Counted from the stretch's first letter, positions 25,101 through 40,100 are shown. The stretch is DNA of 64,000 bases from Alligator mississippiensis (GCF_030867095.1 NC_081831.1:64804716-64868715), one strand, 5' to 3'. Notes: generated from the letters alone by a model not told the origin. A program made the numbers and translations.

Positions 25101-28100
25101 GTTTCAGCAGTTCTGAGAGCTGGCAACATAATTGGGCTGGAATGTGGGTGTATGCTCCATATTTTCACTTGCGTGAAGTGTTTCTCAGTAAATAAATCCT
25201 TCAGCCTTCATCAAGGAAAAATGATTCACTGCTCGCAGGGCACCAGAGATGAGTTCTCAGTTCCACACTTGATTTCCAGTCAAAACTGGAGTCAGTTGTA
25301 GGGCTTTTTCAGGCAGCTTGTGAAGGACTTGCTCAGATAGTGCCTCAGGTTGAGTGTTTTTGAAAGCTGGTCTCTTCACCTCACCAAACTAAATACAAGC
25401 TGCTTTAAAATACTGTTGTTTGGGGTTCTTTGGCTCAGTGTTGCTCCATGTTATTCAGTCACTTTCATTCTGCCTTTTTTATTTGTTTGAAGCAAATATT
25501 GGCCGTGTCTTCATTGAATCAGTGTGGGAGATGAAAGATGAAATCAAAGTTTGTCTGTAATTAACTGTTTTCTATGGATCACTAGCAAGGTAACAGTTTC
25601 TAGATATAAAATGTTTAAAATTACTTTTAAAATCATATATAGATCACTTGCCTTTAATATCTTCTGTCTTGCTCCATTATCTCGAACCAAATTTATTTTA
25701 ACTTGGTTTGTACCCTTTAAAAGGATATTCTTTGGGTCTGATGCTGGTTGGCAGGGAATGAAGTACAGTTATTCTTGGAAAGTTCTTCCTAATGAGGATG
25801 CATGCATGAAGCAGTGCTCTTTGGGAGAGTCATTTCAAGAACTACTGTAGAAAATACATCCTCCACAAATGCTGATTTCTGATCACAGTTTAACAGCTGG
25901 CAGTATTTCTGCTACTTGCATGAACAAAGAGAAATAGATGCTTTAAATTTGCATGATTATTCTTACTTTGCAAGAATCCTGAAGGTAGGCTGACATCATT
26001 TTAGGTGGAATAAACTGCAGGGTGGAGATTTTGTCTCCTGTCAAAAATTGCAGAAAAAGTTAGTACCAGAGCTCTGAAAGTGCAGTTGAAGTTGTTAATC
26101 CTGTTCAGAGGTAGCCAATCATTTGGGACAGGGGTTTTGAACCTTTTTTAATCAGTGTACCTCTGGCAGCTGGATGCGGAGCCAGCGGGGGGAAGAGGGG
26201 GTGATGCGCAGCCGGACACGGAGCAGCAGTAGCATGGGGTGGTGGGTGGCAGTGGTGGCTGCTGCATGTGGTCTCCCCTCCCACTCTCTCCTCCCCCCCC
26301 CCCCCAGCTGGCTGGTTGGGCAGCACGTGTGGCCCACAGAGGGAAACCGCTGCCCTTGCCCCAGTCCCCACCCCCTCCGACTCTGCTCCTGGGAGGTGGT
26401 AACACAGGGTGGTGGGTGGCGGTGCTCCATCCCCGCCTGCCCGTACATACCCCCTGGGGCTCTCCCAAGTACCTCTGGGGGTATGCATACCCCCATTTGA
26501 CAACCCCTGATTGGGATATTTCCATGGACCTCAGTGGGCTTTGTAGCAGTTCTAAGTTACTGGCGCTGTTAGGAAAAGAACTCACAAGGTATCTATCAGA
26601 ACACATGGCTGTTATTTCTTGAAGCCAAATGCGGTATGTAATTTGCTAGAATTTGTTAATGACAAGTATTAAAATTTCAGTAGCGAAAATGGTTCAGGGG
26701 CTGTGGCATATGACTTTGAGGGAACTGTACTTATTTAGTCTGGACAAGAGAAGACTGAGCGGGGATTTAATAGCAGCCTTCAAGTACCTGAAGGGAGGTT
26801 CAAAAGAGGATGGAGCTGAACTGTTCTCAGTGGTGGCAGATGACAGAACAAGGAGCGACTGTCTCAAGTTGCAGCAAGGGAAGTTTAGGTTAGATACAGT
26901 ATAAGGAAAAACTTTCTTACATGGAGGGTAGAAAAGCACTGGAACAGGTTAACCAGAGAGTTTGTGCACTCTCCATCTGTGGAGGTTTTTAAAACTCAGC
27001 TACCTTGGAAAACAGCCTTTGTACAAATGTGTATCTTGTACAAATCTAGTGCAAGGGCAAAGCAGGTCTTTATAAACTATAAAATTGGACTGGAACTTCT
27101 GTTTTGTGATTCCATTGTTAACAATGCACCACAAGACTTCCCTGAATTAATTCCTGTTTTGATTACTAGAGTATGTCTTTTTAGGGAAAAAAATCTAGTC
27201 TTGCCTTGAAAATTTCCTGTGATATCAAGAAACATGGTGCATAGTCCAAGTTGTTCCAAGGGCTAATTATCCGCATTATTGAACAGGAACTTATTTTTTT
27301 TAGGCAATATTTGTCTAGCTGTCAGTGCTTGATACACCTTTATCTGTTGCTTTGAAATCTCTGTGCCCTGTACAGGTACTTAGACTTATTAAATTGCCCC
27401 CTAATCTTTCGTTAAGCTAAATGGATTAAGTCTTTTGGCATTGGGTGTGTTTTCCAATCTATGTCAATTGTATGGCTCTTTTCTCACCTCTTTCCAATTT
27501 ATCAACATATTTTTTGATCTGTGACACCATAACTGGGCACAGTATTCCAGTAGGAGTGCCAAATACCCTGATAGAAAATATGTGGAAGAAACCAAAAAAC
27601 CAGCTGCACGCCAGAATGAATGCATAAAAATATCCAATTACCTATGGGTGCACACTTCGCATATGTCAGTCACTCCGTGTCCAATCCCTCACTTCTGATC
27701 CTCAAAGGAAATTTACAAAACACCTTCCATAGACAAACCTATAAACTTCACTTCATAAATCTACTGGGTACAAAAAATCATGGATTCAGTATCAGGGGCA
27801 ATGCGTAGAGGGTGCATGTGCACCCCCAGCACGTGGTGGTGAATCCCCTGCCAAAAGGCACTGCCGCTGGCGGCGTCTGCAGGAGCTCCCTGCTCACTGC
27901 CGCTGGGCTCCTGCCAGTGCAGTGGTGCCCCCTCAGCTGCTGGAGTCACGTACCATTCATGCTCACTGTAGACATTGGATTTATAATGCATTACAACCTG
28001 CCCGATACCTGATTCACTGGGTACCTGGCTGACCTTACCATTTACACTTTTCTTCCCCCGCCTTCCTTCCCTCCTTTTCTACTCTTTGTCTTCCTAATTT

Positions 28101-31100
28101 CCAGCAATTTGCTGTTTTCACAGACTGCCTCTCTTCTACCTTGGAGAACTCAACTACAGTAGAGTCTTCCTTACTTACCTTTGGCATTATTTCCTCCTCG
28201 TTTCCCCTCTCCCTTCCCTTCTCTACATATTGGTTTCCTAATTTCCACCTATTTACATTCTTGCTGACATCCTGTCACACTTTTAGCTTCTTTCATTTCT
28301 TGGAGATCTTAGAACAGCAGAACAGCAAAGATTCCCAATGCCTGAAGAAAGGGTGCTTGTGCCTGAAAGTTTGCAAAGAACTTTTTCCCAACTACTCAGT
28401 TGGTCTAATAGAAGATATCACATCAACCCAAAGAAGCTTGCCTGCCCCGTGTGTGTGGATTTTATTTATTTATTTATTTTGGAACATAATGTGAGAATTG
28501 TGTGTGTGTATGCATGGTTTTTTGGAATTTTTTTTAAAGAATATAATTGAGCAATTAATTGAATCGCCATACTGCTTAAGAGCGTTTCATCTTAAGTCCT
28601 GCAACATAATGGTGAGAAAAGTTTAAAATATGTTGCTACTTGGGGGATTTTATAATTGCTTGTGTGGAAATTTTGTTCCTCATTTCTGCAGGCTAGAGTA
28701 CAGTGGGTGCCTGCACCATCACTGCAGTTTTGTGTCTCATGTTAATAGGGTTTACTGATTTGTTTCTCTAGTGTTAAACACCTGACACAAGATCATAGGG
28801 AGGATAAGAGGAAGTTCCTGCAGTCATTTAAACAGAGTTTTACATGTCTGAACAGTGTTGATCTTTCTTCCTGCATAATGTGAAGACAGGCGTATCTTTA
28901 GGCTGTTCTCAGCCTGTTTTTATAGACTCTAATAAACTCTTGAAAGTATTTCTTCCCACATGTTTCCACATCATTTAGCAAAATAAGGTTCTAGTTCTTA
29001 TTGTGACCATTCCATGTTTTTGTAAGATAACAATATGTTGTTGTTTGTCTGAAGCCCCATTTAAAGAGATGAGTTATAATACTAATGTTTCTTTCTGATA
29101 GTTCGTTATTCCTGGTGTCATTAGTAACTGTGTTTGTCTGCCTAAATTCCCACTGCTATTTCGATTGCATTCAATGTTGTTCATTTTCTTCCTTGACCTT
29201 TGCAGAGTATTGCTGTGTGCTTTTAAGTAATTGTTGATTATCAGTTGTAATAGAACTAATTCATGTTTGTATTACACTAGTGTGTAGAAAATTTTCCTAT
29301 GAGTAGTTGATGTATGTTCTTTGAAAAGCTATTTGTGATGAAAGGCATTATGTAAATGTAACAAAATAAAGCAGTTTGACATGGTGGGAAAGACGATATT
29401 GAAGGTGACATCTCACTTCAATTAAGAGGATATAGCTTGTAACCTTAGCGAGGAAATTTTCCCAAGGGATATACATAAAGAAACAGCCTTTCAGCTTTGA
29501 AATTTTGTTGTGTAATGATTTACTTTACTCAGAAATATGCCTTTGTTAAGCATGGCTGGGGTTTTTCTCATGTTTATGTTTAATTCATATTAGTGCTAAG
29601 GAGCTACATAAATCTCAAGGTGAGAATAAACCTTCTAAATGTTAATTTGGTTCTTGGTGTTTGGGATACCCTGAATTTTTCCTCAAGAAATTCATAACTG
29701 TTACAGCCTGTGACCCTCAGTAAGATGCAAGCACACTTCAGGTCCCTCATATCTCATTTTGAGCAGACAGAGCTCCAGGGACATCACTACATTGTAGAAA
29801 AATGCAAATGCATCAAAAGCAAGAAAACTACTTTGGGACAGGCACGTTTGGCAAAGACAAAAATGCTAAGTGGGCTGTTTGTTAGCAACACTAGACCTGT
29901 TGTTCCAGGTACCTACAACAGCGTTTTTGGGAAAACACCCTTCACGGCAGTACTATTAGTTCAGTTGCAGTGGCCATAAGAAATGATAGGAGTGTTCCTA
30001 TAGATAACAGTGGTCACACTAGCACTTTTATCATTGCTGCTGTGGAATGGTGATGGCAGCATAGTGCCCAAAAAATTAGTGTAGACAGAGCTTCAGAAAC
30101 ACTAGTACATGGTAGGAAAAATGCAAATGCATCAAAAGCAGTATCTTCCAAGAAAACTATTGTGGGACAAGCACGTTTGAGTGATGGCATGTTGTTTTTA
30201 ATCAAATGTGAAGACTGAACCAACTGTTTATTAAAAGTAGTCTGAGATCTTCAGACCAATAATAGAGTAAACCTGAATTAAAACACTACAAATGCAGCAA
30301 ACATTATCAATTGCACGCATACTTTTGAAACTTTTACCCTTAGGAACCTAAGTCCCATTTTCAAAAGTGAAGTAGGTAGTTAAAAGTATATGCTCAGTGA
30401 AGGGGTCTTAGGCTTTTACGTTAGTTCTGAAAATCTCTGATGTTCTTAGTTTTAATATGGAGTTTTAAATTGTTTTACCAGAAGATTAGATAGAAAAGAA
30501 AGGACGCGTGGGTGTTTTTTGGAAAGGAACCGTAACATACTTGGTTTCAGTTCTTTCCTTTCTCTTCATAGGTAGAACTGCCATTCAGTACAACTAAAAT
30601 CAGGTTTGTGTTTTCTCCATATTACTGATAAAGGTCTTTTTCCTGTCAGGATTATGTCATCTTTGTTGATAAGTAGAGCTGGATGAAAAATCAATAACAC
30701 AAGGTGCTAAAATATTTTAAAGTACTGCTAAGATTTCTAACCTTATCTAAGGATAGTCTATAAGCAAGGATCACAAACATGTTTGTGTGTTGTTGGGGTT
30801 TGGTTTTTTTTGGGCGGGGGAGTTGTTTTTTGCTCCAAACTTGGGAGGAAGGATAAAGATTGAATATGCAAAGGCACTTTTTTAACAAACAAACAAAAAA
30901 AATTGCCAAAAAAATACTCTGTTCTTCACTCGTGTTAGACCCTCACATTGTATTTGGGCCATGTGTGGATCTACCATTAATGTCAGTGAGTGTGCGGGGA
31001 GGGAAATAATATAGAATATTCTGCCCTCCAGCTACTCTTCAGCTAAGAGAAGAATTGTGCCTTTAGTCTAGCTAATATTTTCCTTTAATGTTGATTGAGT

Positions 31101-34100
31101 TGATTAATGATGAATGAAGAACAATGCCCTGCCATTTGAGGCTTCCCAAATGAAAGCAAAGAGAATATGGGACATAAAAGTAACTAGGCCAGTGATGAAA
31201 TGAAATAAAAATTATCATTACAGTAACACAAGCTGATCTGTAAATTGTTGAATCATTACAGCCGTGAAAACAAGGTTATGCAATGTTAGCATATTGTTCA
31301 GTGTAAGACCTAGCAAATCACTTGGGAATGCTGTAGTTTGGAGATAAATATCTGTCTTTTTGCATATTTTAGGGCAGGGGCAGGCAATTATTTCAGCTGG
31401 AGGGCTGCTTAATGAGTTTTGGTGAGCTGTCAAGGACCACAAAGGTAGCCTCATCCCTTGACAGGCACCCCGCCCACAGTCATTATCTTGGGACCAGAAG
31501 TCTTGCCCCCTAACTCCTGACCTTTGCCACCAGAAGTCCCTTCCCTCGCCCCCAGAAGTACTTTTGGGAAGAGGATTTGCCATCTTGGAACTAGAAAAAA
31601 GGCAAATTATATACTAAAAATCAAACATTGACAATAACATATTTTAATTTTTTGTTTTAAAAAAAATATTTTTGTCCTGATTTGTGTGCATTTGCATTGC
31701 ATATATAGAGGTGATTGCATAATACCTCAAAATGATGTCTTACTCTTATATATTGCGGGGAGTGTGGTGGGGTGTGTGGATGGGTATAGGGTTTGTTGGG
31801 GGCAGTGTGTGCGGATGTGGTGGGTGTGGGTGGGAATGGTGTTTGTAGGGTGTGTGGAGGGGGAAGGGGGCTGGGGGGGGTGTGGGGGGAGTATGTGAGG
31901 TGTATGCTCATAGTAGTGAGTGGCAATTCCCCCCAGAGGTACATGGGTGTGTGTTTGGGGAGGGGGAGGGTGTGGGTGGGTGTGGTGTTTATGGGGTGTA
32001 TGATTGTTTGTGGGGGAGGGTTTGTGGGTATGGTGGGGTCTGCATGGGAGGTCTCTGTTGCATCCCCCTGAGCTGGTCAGCACTCACCCCCACCCCACAA
32101 AAGCCCAGAGCCTGCGCACCCTGTGGTGCCTCCCCACCACTGCCAACAGCGCAGTCTCAGCCCTGCCCCATGCCTACTCCGGACTGACCCTGGCAGGAGT
32201 GGATCAGTTGGACCACCTGCACACACAGACCAGACCCCAGCCTGCTGCGTGCCTGCTCTGAACTGCCTGCCGGTGGCGCGTCCTGCCACCCGATGAGCAC
32301 GCAGCGGGGCTGGGATGGCTCCGTGGCTGGACTCCCTTTCCTAGACAGCCCAGGCAGCAGCGGCTCCTTCCAGCTGCCGCTACTGGTCCCAGCCCTGCAG
32401 TACTGGTGGGGATCTGCATGCATAGTTCCAACCTGGTCCATCCCGCATCTGCCTCAGATTCACCTGTGCTGAACAACAGTGATGGCTGGGTAGAAACTTG
32501 CTCAGTGTTGGGGAAAAGTGGCCCCTTCCCCTCGCCCCTGTTGGGCTCTTCCTGCTGCAGCCTCCCAGAGCTCACGCAGGGCTGCCCTGCAGCTGTTCTG
32601 CACTGTCACCGCTGTCCCGCTGTGATGGTGGTGGAGACGCAGGGCAGCCTGGCATGGGCTCCGTGCAGCTGCAGCAGGAAGAGCCCGGCAGCGGCAAGGG
32701 GGAGGGGCTGCTTTTCCCCCATGGTGAGTAACAGTTTCTGCCTGGCTGCCACTGCTGCTCAGCTCAGACAAGTCCGGAGTAGGCGCGGGGCAGAGCGGAG
32801 CTAAGCATACGGGTCCCCACTGGTACCATGGGGCTGGAGCCAGGTGTGGTGGCAGCCAGAAGGAGCCACCACTGCCTGGGCTGCTTAGAAAGGCATTCTC
32901 GCTGCAGAGCCACCCCAGCCCTGCTGGTGCACAGGGGGTGGCAGGATGCACCATGGCTGGATAGTGCCTGGGCCAGGTGAGACCAAGGGCCCTGCTGCAG
33001 GCCAGACAAAGGCCCTTGGGCCATATTTTGCCCACCCCTGTTTTAGGGGATTAGATGTGTCTTTAGATGTCAAATCTGTTTATTTGGTAAATTGGATTAA
33101 TTTAATGAACAATTTAAAAAGGAGAGAAGATCATTTGAGAGCACTTTTTTCTTTACTGTGTAAAATTTAAAAAAACCCTAACCCAAAACAGTCCACTCAT
33201 TTCTCTCTCAAATATGGTACTGAGTTCTGTATTCTGTCTTAATGCCACGATCAGCTGAAAGTGTGATCAACAGTAATCCCATGGTAGGTCTGTTTAGAAC
33301 AAAACACAAATGTTTTAGAAAGAAGTAACATTAAATCAAGATGTTTCCCATGTTGTCTTAACACTCTCTAATGTACTTAGGCATTTTCAAGCACTTAGTT
33401 AATACTTGCAGTTAATTCCCTGGGGGTCAGATATGGCCAAGGGAAATGTGCTGTGGTTGCACTGTTGCAGTGCTTCCGGCTGCTGTCAGTTATTGATTTT
33501 ATTGGATGCTTACAGTTGTCTGTATGCTTTAAAAAAACAGTGTGCAAACTCTGACTCATTTAACATTGCAGTAAAATTCCACAGTTGTCACAATGTGGAA
33601 TGAATCTGTGTCTTGGGAATTTATGTTAAATTAGAAAAGAAAGAAAATCCCCAAATTTCACAATGGAAGACATGGAGACAATATAGAAAAATAATGAAAT
33701 ACCCTATTGAGTGATATCTTTATTCTTAGCAAATATCCTTTGTGAGCACTGTTACATGCATTTGAATTGCAGTTCATATTAAAATGGAGACTGTGATTAC
33801 GTGCAAAGACCTATGTTATGGTCCTGTAGTAAGCCATCAATCTCATAAAAGCAAGGGTAGTCCTCATAAAAGCTGCTTGTTTTAAGCCTATCATATTTAA
33901 ATACTTAAGCGTTCCCTGTTCTTGGTTAGCAAGTGTTTAAGTGTGGAGACACATTTAAGCAGAGCAGACCCAAGTGAGGCGAGGGTGAATGTGAGCTGCT
34001 CTCTGTGGGCTCAGCGCTCTCAGCTCTGCTCCCTTTGCCCTGGGAGCCCCGTGCCGGCTGCATGCCCCCTGCCCGCCCAGCAGCGGAGGGGCACAACTTG

Positions 34101-37100
34101 CTGCCCCCACTGCTGCTAGGTGGGCAGGAGGTGCACAGCCAGTGCGGGGCTCCTGGGGCAAAGGCAGCAGAGCAGGAAGCCCCAAGCCCACAGTGAGCAA
34201 CCTGCATTTGTCCTATGCACAAATCTGGGGGGTAGCATATTCCCCCCCATGCATCCCCTGGGGTACGTACACGGTAGAGTTGTGCAAAGCTATGGTAGCA
34301 GATTAGATTTGGAGGAGATTTGCCCGATTCGGTGGCCAAATCTCTGAATCAGGAGACCCATTAATCTCTCTGAGTCGAATCAGAAGCCTCCAAATCTATC
34401 TGGAGATTCAGCCATAGACTGTACATGCAGGCACTAGGCAGTGCTGGCAGGAGCAGTTGAGGGAGTAGCTGGACGAGCCCCAGCTTGAGCCAGTAGCCCC
34501 AGAAGAAGCTGCAGCTTGTCCGGCTGCTCATCTGGCTGCTGCCCGCCCACCCCCCCCCCCGGCAAGGCAGGCAGTGCTGGCAGCCCCGGGAAAAGCTGCG
34601 TAGGCTGGGGGGGGGGGGGGGGGGGGTGATTGGGGAGCTGGGGGAAATGAACAGGGGCTTCTTCAGTTCCTGGTTCGATTTCCCAGTTCGATCCCCCAGC
34701 TCGCTGATCGTTCCTTCCAGCCCCTGAGGCTTTTCCCAGGGCTGCCAGCACTGCCTGCCTCGCCCTGGCAGCAGAGCAAGCAGATGAGCCACGTTTTTTT
34801 CTGGGACTGCTGGCTCAAGCTGGGGTTTGTTCGGCTGCTCCCACCGACACTGCCTGCCTGTATAGTCTATGGCCGAATAAGATTCGGTGCCAAATATCTT
34901 TGGATTCATCTGAATCGAATTGGGAGAGTGATTCGAGTCAGCAGATCGAATCACTGTCCTTCTAAATCGCAGAATCTGAAACGAATACTTTCCACTTTGC
35001 ACAGGCCTAGTGCGCAGTGGTTGGGAGCCACCCCCTCCCTACATCTCCTGGATGAGCTGCCCATGGCTCCATCCTGCCCCTCACCCCAGCCCTGAATCCC
35101 ATGCACACCCTGGCTGGGCAGTGTCCCCAGACCCTGCCCCACTCCTTCCCTCACTGTGGGGTTCTCAATCTGTCCCACCACCACCACCCCCTGCCCCTTC
35201 TCCTCCTTAGACGTACCTGCAGGGAGCTGCTCTCCACGGTGCTCAACTGTATTCCTGGCCACGTGCATGTGTGTGGCCACACACATGCACCCGGAGCCCC
35301 CTGTGGCTTACTCTCAGCAGCCCCAAGTAGGGCCCCTTGCAGGCTAGAAATGCTGCCTGCCTGCCAAGGGAACCCAGGCATCTGGGAGCCCTGTCCCCAT
35401 GGGGAAGAGGGAACCCCGGTGTCCTGGGCTCTGGCCAGAAGGCATAATTATCAGTAAACATTTCAACTACAATGGCCCAAAAAAGCTGGTAGTCAATAAT
35501 GTCATTTCCTCTTTTACCAGGGTCAGTTCAATATTTAACTGATATATCGGTCTAGTTTCCTCTTACGTAAAAATAAAATTTGGTGAAATTCTGTGATTTA
35601 TCAAAATGGGTACTGGTGCCACTGAATGATCAGAAATGGTTGAATAAATGTGTATTGAATGTTGAGAAAGTATAAAGCTGCTAGCCAGTATAAGTACGTC
35701 ACCCTTTGGGGAGCATATCTTCCAGGAATGTACATGTTTTGCAGAAAGGCATCCCTCTTACAGGGCACTGAGCAATAATTCTCCTTTTTTGGTGAAAAAA
35801 TCTGCAGCTATCACTCCTGATCTTCACTTGGCACTATCCACTCCCATTCCTTCATCTGTTGTATCTGACTGCCATAGGCCTGTCCCTCAAGTCAAATCCA
35901 TATAGCAGACTCAAATCATTTCACTGAAACCATTGATATGAACCAACTGTACAGTTGGGATAGAGTGGGATGACAACCATGTCTGTTCCAGCCATACAGT
36001 TGGTCCAGTAAAAGTACCCACAAGAATTCTTGCCTCTCATTTTGAATTACCTTTTAAAATCTGTTCCACATCAGAGATTTTTAAAAATATAAATCGTATA
36101 TACCACAAAACTTGACATATCAGATGTCCAGTATTTGGAATCTTACTGTGCTGGGTGATGTGATTCATCAGGCTTACAGCTGCCGTACCAAACGGCATTA
36201 GTTAAGAGCTGATCTTAAACAAATATATAGGACATATAGGAGCTGACTGTCTTCAAGAGCAAGAAGATGCAGGGGTATAACATTGTATGCAAGATGGTCT
36301 GAACAAGTAGAATATGTCTTGTTAGTTCTCTCTTTCTCTCTTTCTGGTATTATTTTTCCATTGCCTGATTTCTAGAAATGTTCGAGATTTTTGCCAGTAC
36401 ATATACTTGTCTCTGTCTCTTTAATTACACTTGATCTTATTTTACTTTTTTTTTTTTTTTGGTATGTTCTTAATTAACATTTCATACATAGTGCAGTTCT
36501 AAATTTCTGGATACCTTTAGTTTTTCTAGTGTGTGGGGGAGAGGGGAATCTCTGCCTACTCGTTTAATTGACACTGAACATGAGTATCTCTGCTCCTTCA
36601 GATCAGATCAGTCTTTTAAAGCTGATTAATATAGTGGGATGATGGCAGCAGTGTGTGGCATTTCAATTTGTTATTCACTCATGTTAAAGAGCGTTTATCT
36701 CAAATTTATAACATTGTTACAGTAATTGAGGTTAATTAAGCCACAAACAATATGAGCAGGAGCAATTGGGCTATTTTTAAGCAATCTGAAATGTCATTTG
36801 ACAATAGAATTAATTTGCAAACTTTGAAGTAATGGCAACAATCTCTGCACTCAAAGCCTAATGTCATGGGGGCAGACTGTTACTATCATCTTGATCTTTC
36901 GGAAGCAATGTGTTTTAATAACACAGTTGTCTTGCACCTGTTTGTTTAGCTGTGCATAGTTATATATCCTAACATGCTGAAATGTTTAGTGTAAACATGT
37001 TGGCATCTTGTACAACCCTGTTTCACTCATGACTGTTGCAGATTAGTTTTTGGAACAAAATGCTGGGCTTTGACACATTTGCTCGCAATACCTTATTTAA

Positions 37101-40100
37101 TTTTCTCTGTTTCAGTGACAGGAACACAGGCTAAAGGTCTTACATCTGTTGGCTACACATATGAGCAGGGAGAATCTCAGTGCTTACCTTTCTTAACTAT
37201 TTATCAGCTAAATTACAGAAGATCATCTGCTGCTCCGGTCTCATGATTCCTTTCTGTCTTTTTATCTAGGTCGTTCCCTAGGTCATTGAGTGCAAAGAAC
37301 AAGATCTGACTACAGAGCTTCTATTCCTCCAGTTAAACTAGGCCCTTTTATAGTATGCTTTCTATTTCTTATAACAAGCTGCATCAGCCCAACTACAAAA
37401 TCTTCTTGCCTATCACTTATCCTAGTGACTGATAATAAAAATGTTTATGATATCTGCTCATCCATCCCAAAACATTAGAAGTTGGAGGGAAAGAGATGGG
37501 GAGAACTTTGCAATGCTGAACAACAGTGAACTTAAGTTACTAGGCACTCATCATGATACTCCAAATGACATGACACGACATGAAGATATGGCTGTACAAG
37601 AGACAGTTAGATGGTCCTGTGAAAGATACAGGGGAGAAGGAAACAACAGGTGGAGAAGAGAGGCTAGAGACATGTAAGATGTCATGAGAAAAAACTTGAA
37701 ACACAGAATGAGAACACAGTAACAAGGCATTGGAGTATGGAGCAAATTACAAAAAATACATAGTGAGACAGTTGTGAAGGGGGGGAAATGCATTTTTGAT
37801 ACTTTAGGGTTTATGTATAAAGCCTAAAAATGAGGGAGCTAGGAGGGGGTTTTCTTTCTCTTTTTTTTTTTTTTTTTTTACTGTTAGACATTTTGGATCA
37901 TCTCTAGACTGGAAGTCTTCAGCAATTGAAGAATCAGTGAAATGGTGACCAGAGCAAGTGTTGCAACTGAACATCTGACTATTTTTAGTCAGATTAATTT
38001 TAAACTTGACTAAAACAATATTTGGTTGAGTTAGAGAAGCTCTTTAAAAAGTCTGTCATGTTGGATAAAGTGTTAGCACTCTTGCTCCATAAATTGAATA
38101 TTAAGAGCTATCGATCTTTGTGATTTCCTCAGAGGTTGCAGGAAGAAAGAGCAGATGTAATGTCTCTGACATTTCAGAATTTCTGAGAGAGAAAGCAAAC
38201 AGGAAACCACTTCAGGTTTCTCTCTAGATGGTACAGAACCCAATCAAATGAAAAAATTCTTCCCAGGTCACCTTGACAGGTGAGCTTCCACTGAAAGCAG
38301 CGGGTTGTGTAGTGTATTTGCTGCTTTTTGATATATCAATAAGGCCTAAGGAGATGTGTGGGGCATAATTTTAACTTAGTAATAAGAAGTGCAAGTCTAC
38401 TCTTTGTGGTTTTACTGGAGGATTTGTATCATGCCTGTAGGGACATACTGTGTATGAACTTTCGTTCCCTTGTATGAGGAGCAAGTTAACAAAACCAAAG
38501 GCTGTTTTAAGCAGTCCAGATAATAATAACTTCTACCACTAATGTTTTTCTGACCTAGTCTGTTTGTCTTAATCTTGCCCATTTTCCAATTGCCTATACT
38601 GGTTGCCAGGAAAAATAACAATTAACATATAAACAAAAGCAGAAAATATAAGCTTGGGAGTAAGGGTAAGGGCAAGCCTCTGTCACATAACATACAGGTG
38701 CAAAAGATGTACAACCCATTTTTTTCTCTGCCCACCTGTCTTGCTTACATTTTGCTCTGTTATACATTTTCAAGAAAAGCATGAGCAAAACCGACCAAAT
38801 AGGTATTTGTGTTGAAACATCAACTTTTGCAGTTCCTGATTTCTTGTATGTGATTATTCAGTTGTGCAGCTGTTAAAATATTGTCTAGAAATCCAAAAAT
38901 TTTAATTTATTTTTTTTAAACTGATGCAGCAGTGAAAAGATGTAAAGAGACTTTTATGAGTCTTCAAGGCCTGTTGGAAGTGTCTTGATATTTTAAAAAG
39001 AGACAGGTAAAATACTTGTTTTTAGTGACTCAGATGCCTTAAAAATGCTAAAGCTATAAATAGGCTGTTCACACAAGACTTGATGGATACCTAGCAACTG
39101 ATAGGAGCAATTTTAGACTATCAATGCTTTATGTATGTTTTCACGGATAATATACTCTGGGAATTCAAATTTTTTGTAATTTGACTTCTGGCAAATGTCA
39201 GACACACTTCCCTTTCCTGCAAAGCCTACTCCTTTACTTAAAGAACTGTTTTCTCTCAATATCCTTTTTTGCCTAGACATCTTCCTGTCCTCAAATCTGT
39301 TTTTAATCTATCTATAAGCTAATTTATTTTGGGTTCCTTGTTTGTTTTTCTAGCACATGCTTCACTAAATGTAAATGACATTCTTAGGTGACAACGATTA
39401 CTCTGAGATCCCTTTAAGTCAGTGGTTCTCAACCTTTTTAGACTCAAGATGTCTCTGAATAGACTTGAGGCACCCCATAGCAAATACCCACTCTTAGTTT
39501 TTACTCTTATTTTTTGTAATTAAAAATGAAAGAGTTTTTCTTTTGTAAAGAATTCAGAAAGACTACAACTATGGTTTCTGTTTGAAATCTGAGTTTATCT
39601 TACGAATTATGCACGTAAGCCTAACAGTGCTAATGTGTGGCATGCCACAGTATCTCTCAATTCTTTGAGATTCCCCAAAAATCTCAAGGCACCCCAGTTC
39701 TGGAGTATACTTCCCCTCCCCCTCCCCAAAAAGATATCAAAATCCCTTAGTTTGACTAGGATATGATGTAGACTTCATCTCAAGTGAAGTATATTTTTTA
39801 GTGCAACATTGGGCTGTTTATAAAATTGAGTCTTTAACCGGAAGCAAGATGAATTAAAAATAGAATGTTGTACTATATTGCTGTGTTGGGAGTTGGACAA
39901 CTAACTGCTAATAGTGTCTTAGGCCCTAAACCCACATAAAGTGCCATGCAGTTACTGCTGTATACTTATTCACATGGATACACTATTTGGTAATACTGTT
40001 GAAACTTTCAGATTTCTCAAATTATTTTTTCCATGTTAGCCTAAAATGTCAGCTACAGCTGTTGCATTTTAAAACAGTAATTTGTACAGAGAGCTCTCGT

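Noticed and set aside
26105..26622. Open frames of 80-150 codons on both strands
   Set aside because: They lie inside a GC-rich hAT-type element and are low in complexity (Pro/Gly/Cys-rich), with no domain.
32077..33040. Open frames up to 177 codons
   Set aside because: They fall in the GC-rich interior of the hAT element at 31375..33040, occur on both strands, and show no transposase motif.
34361..35002. Minus-strand 213-codon open frame
   Set aside because: It spans the foldback element, including its central G/C run, and its protein is low complexity.
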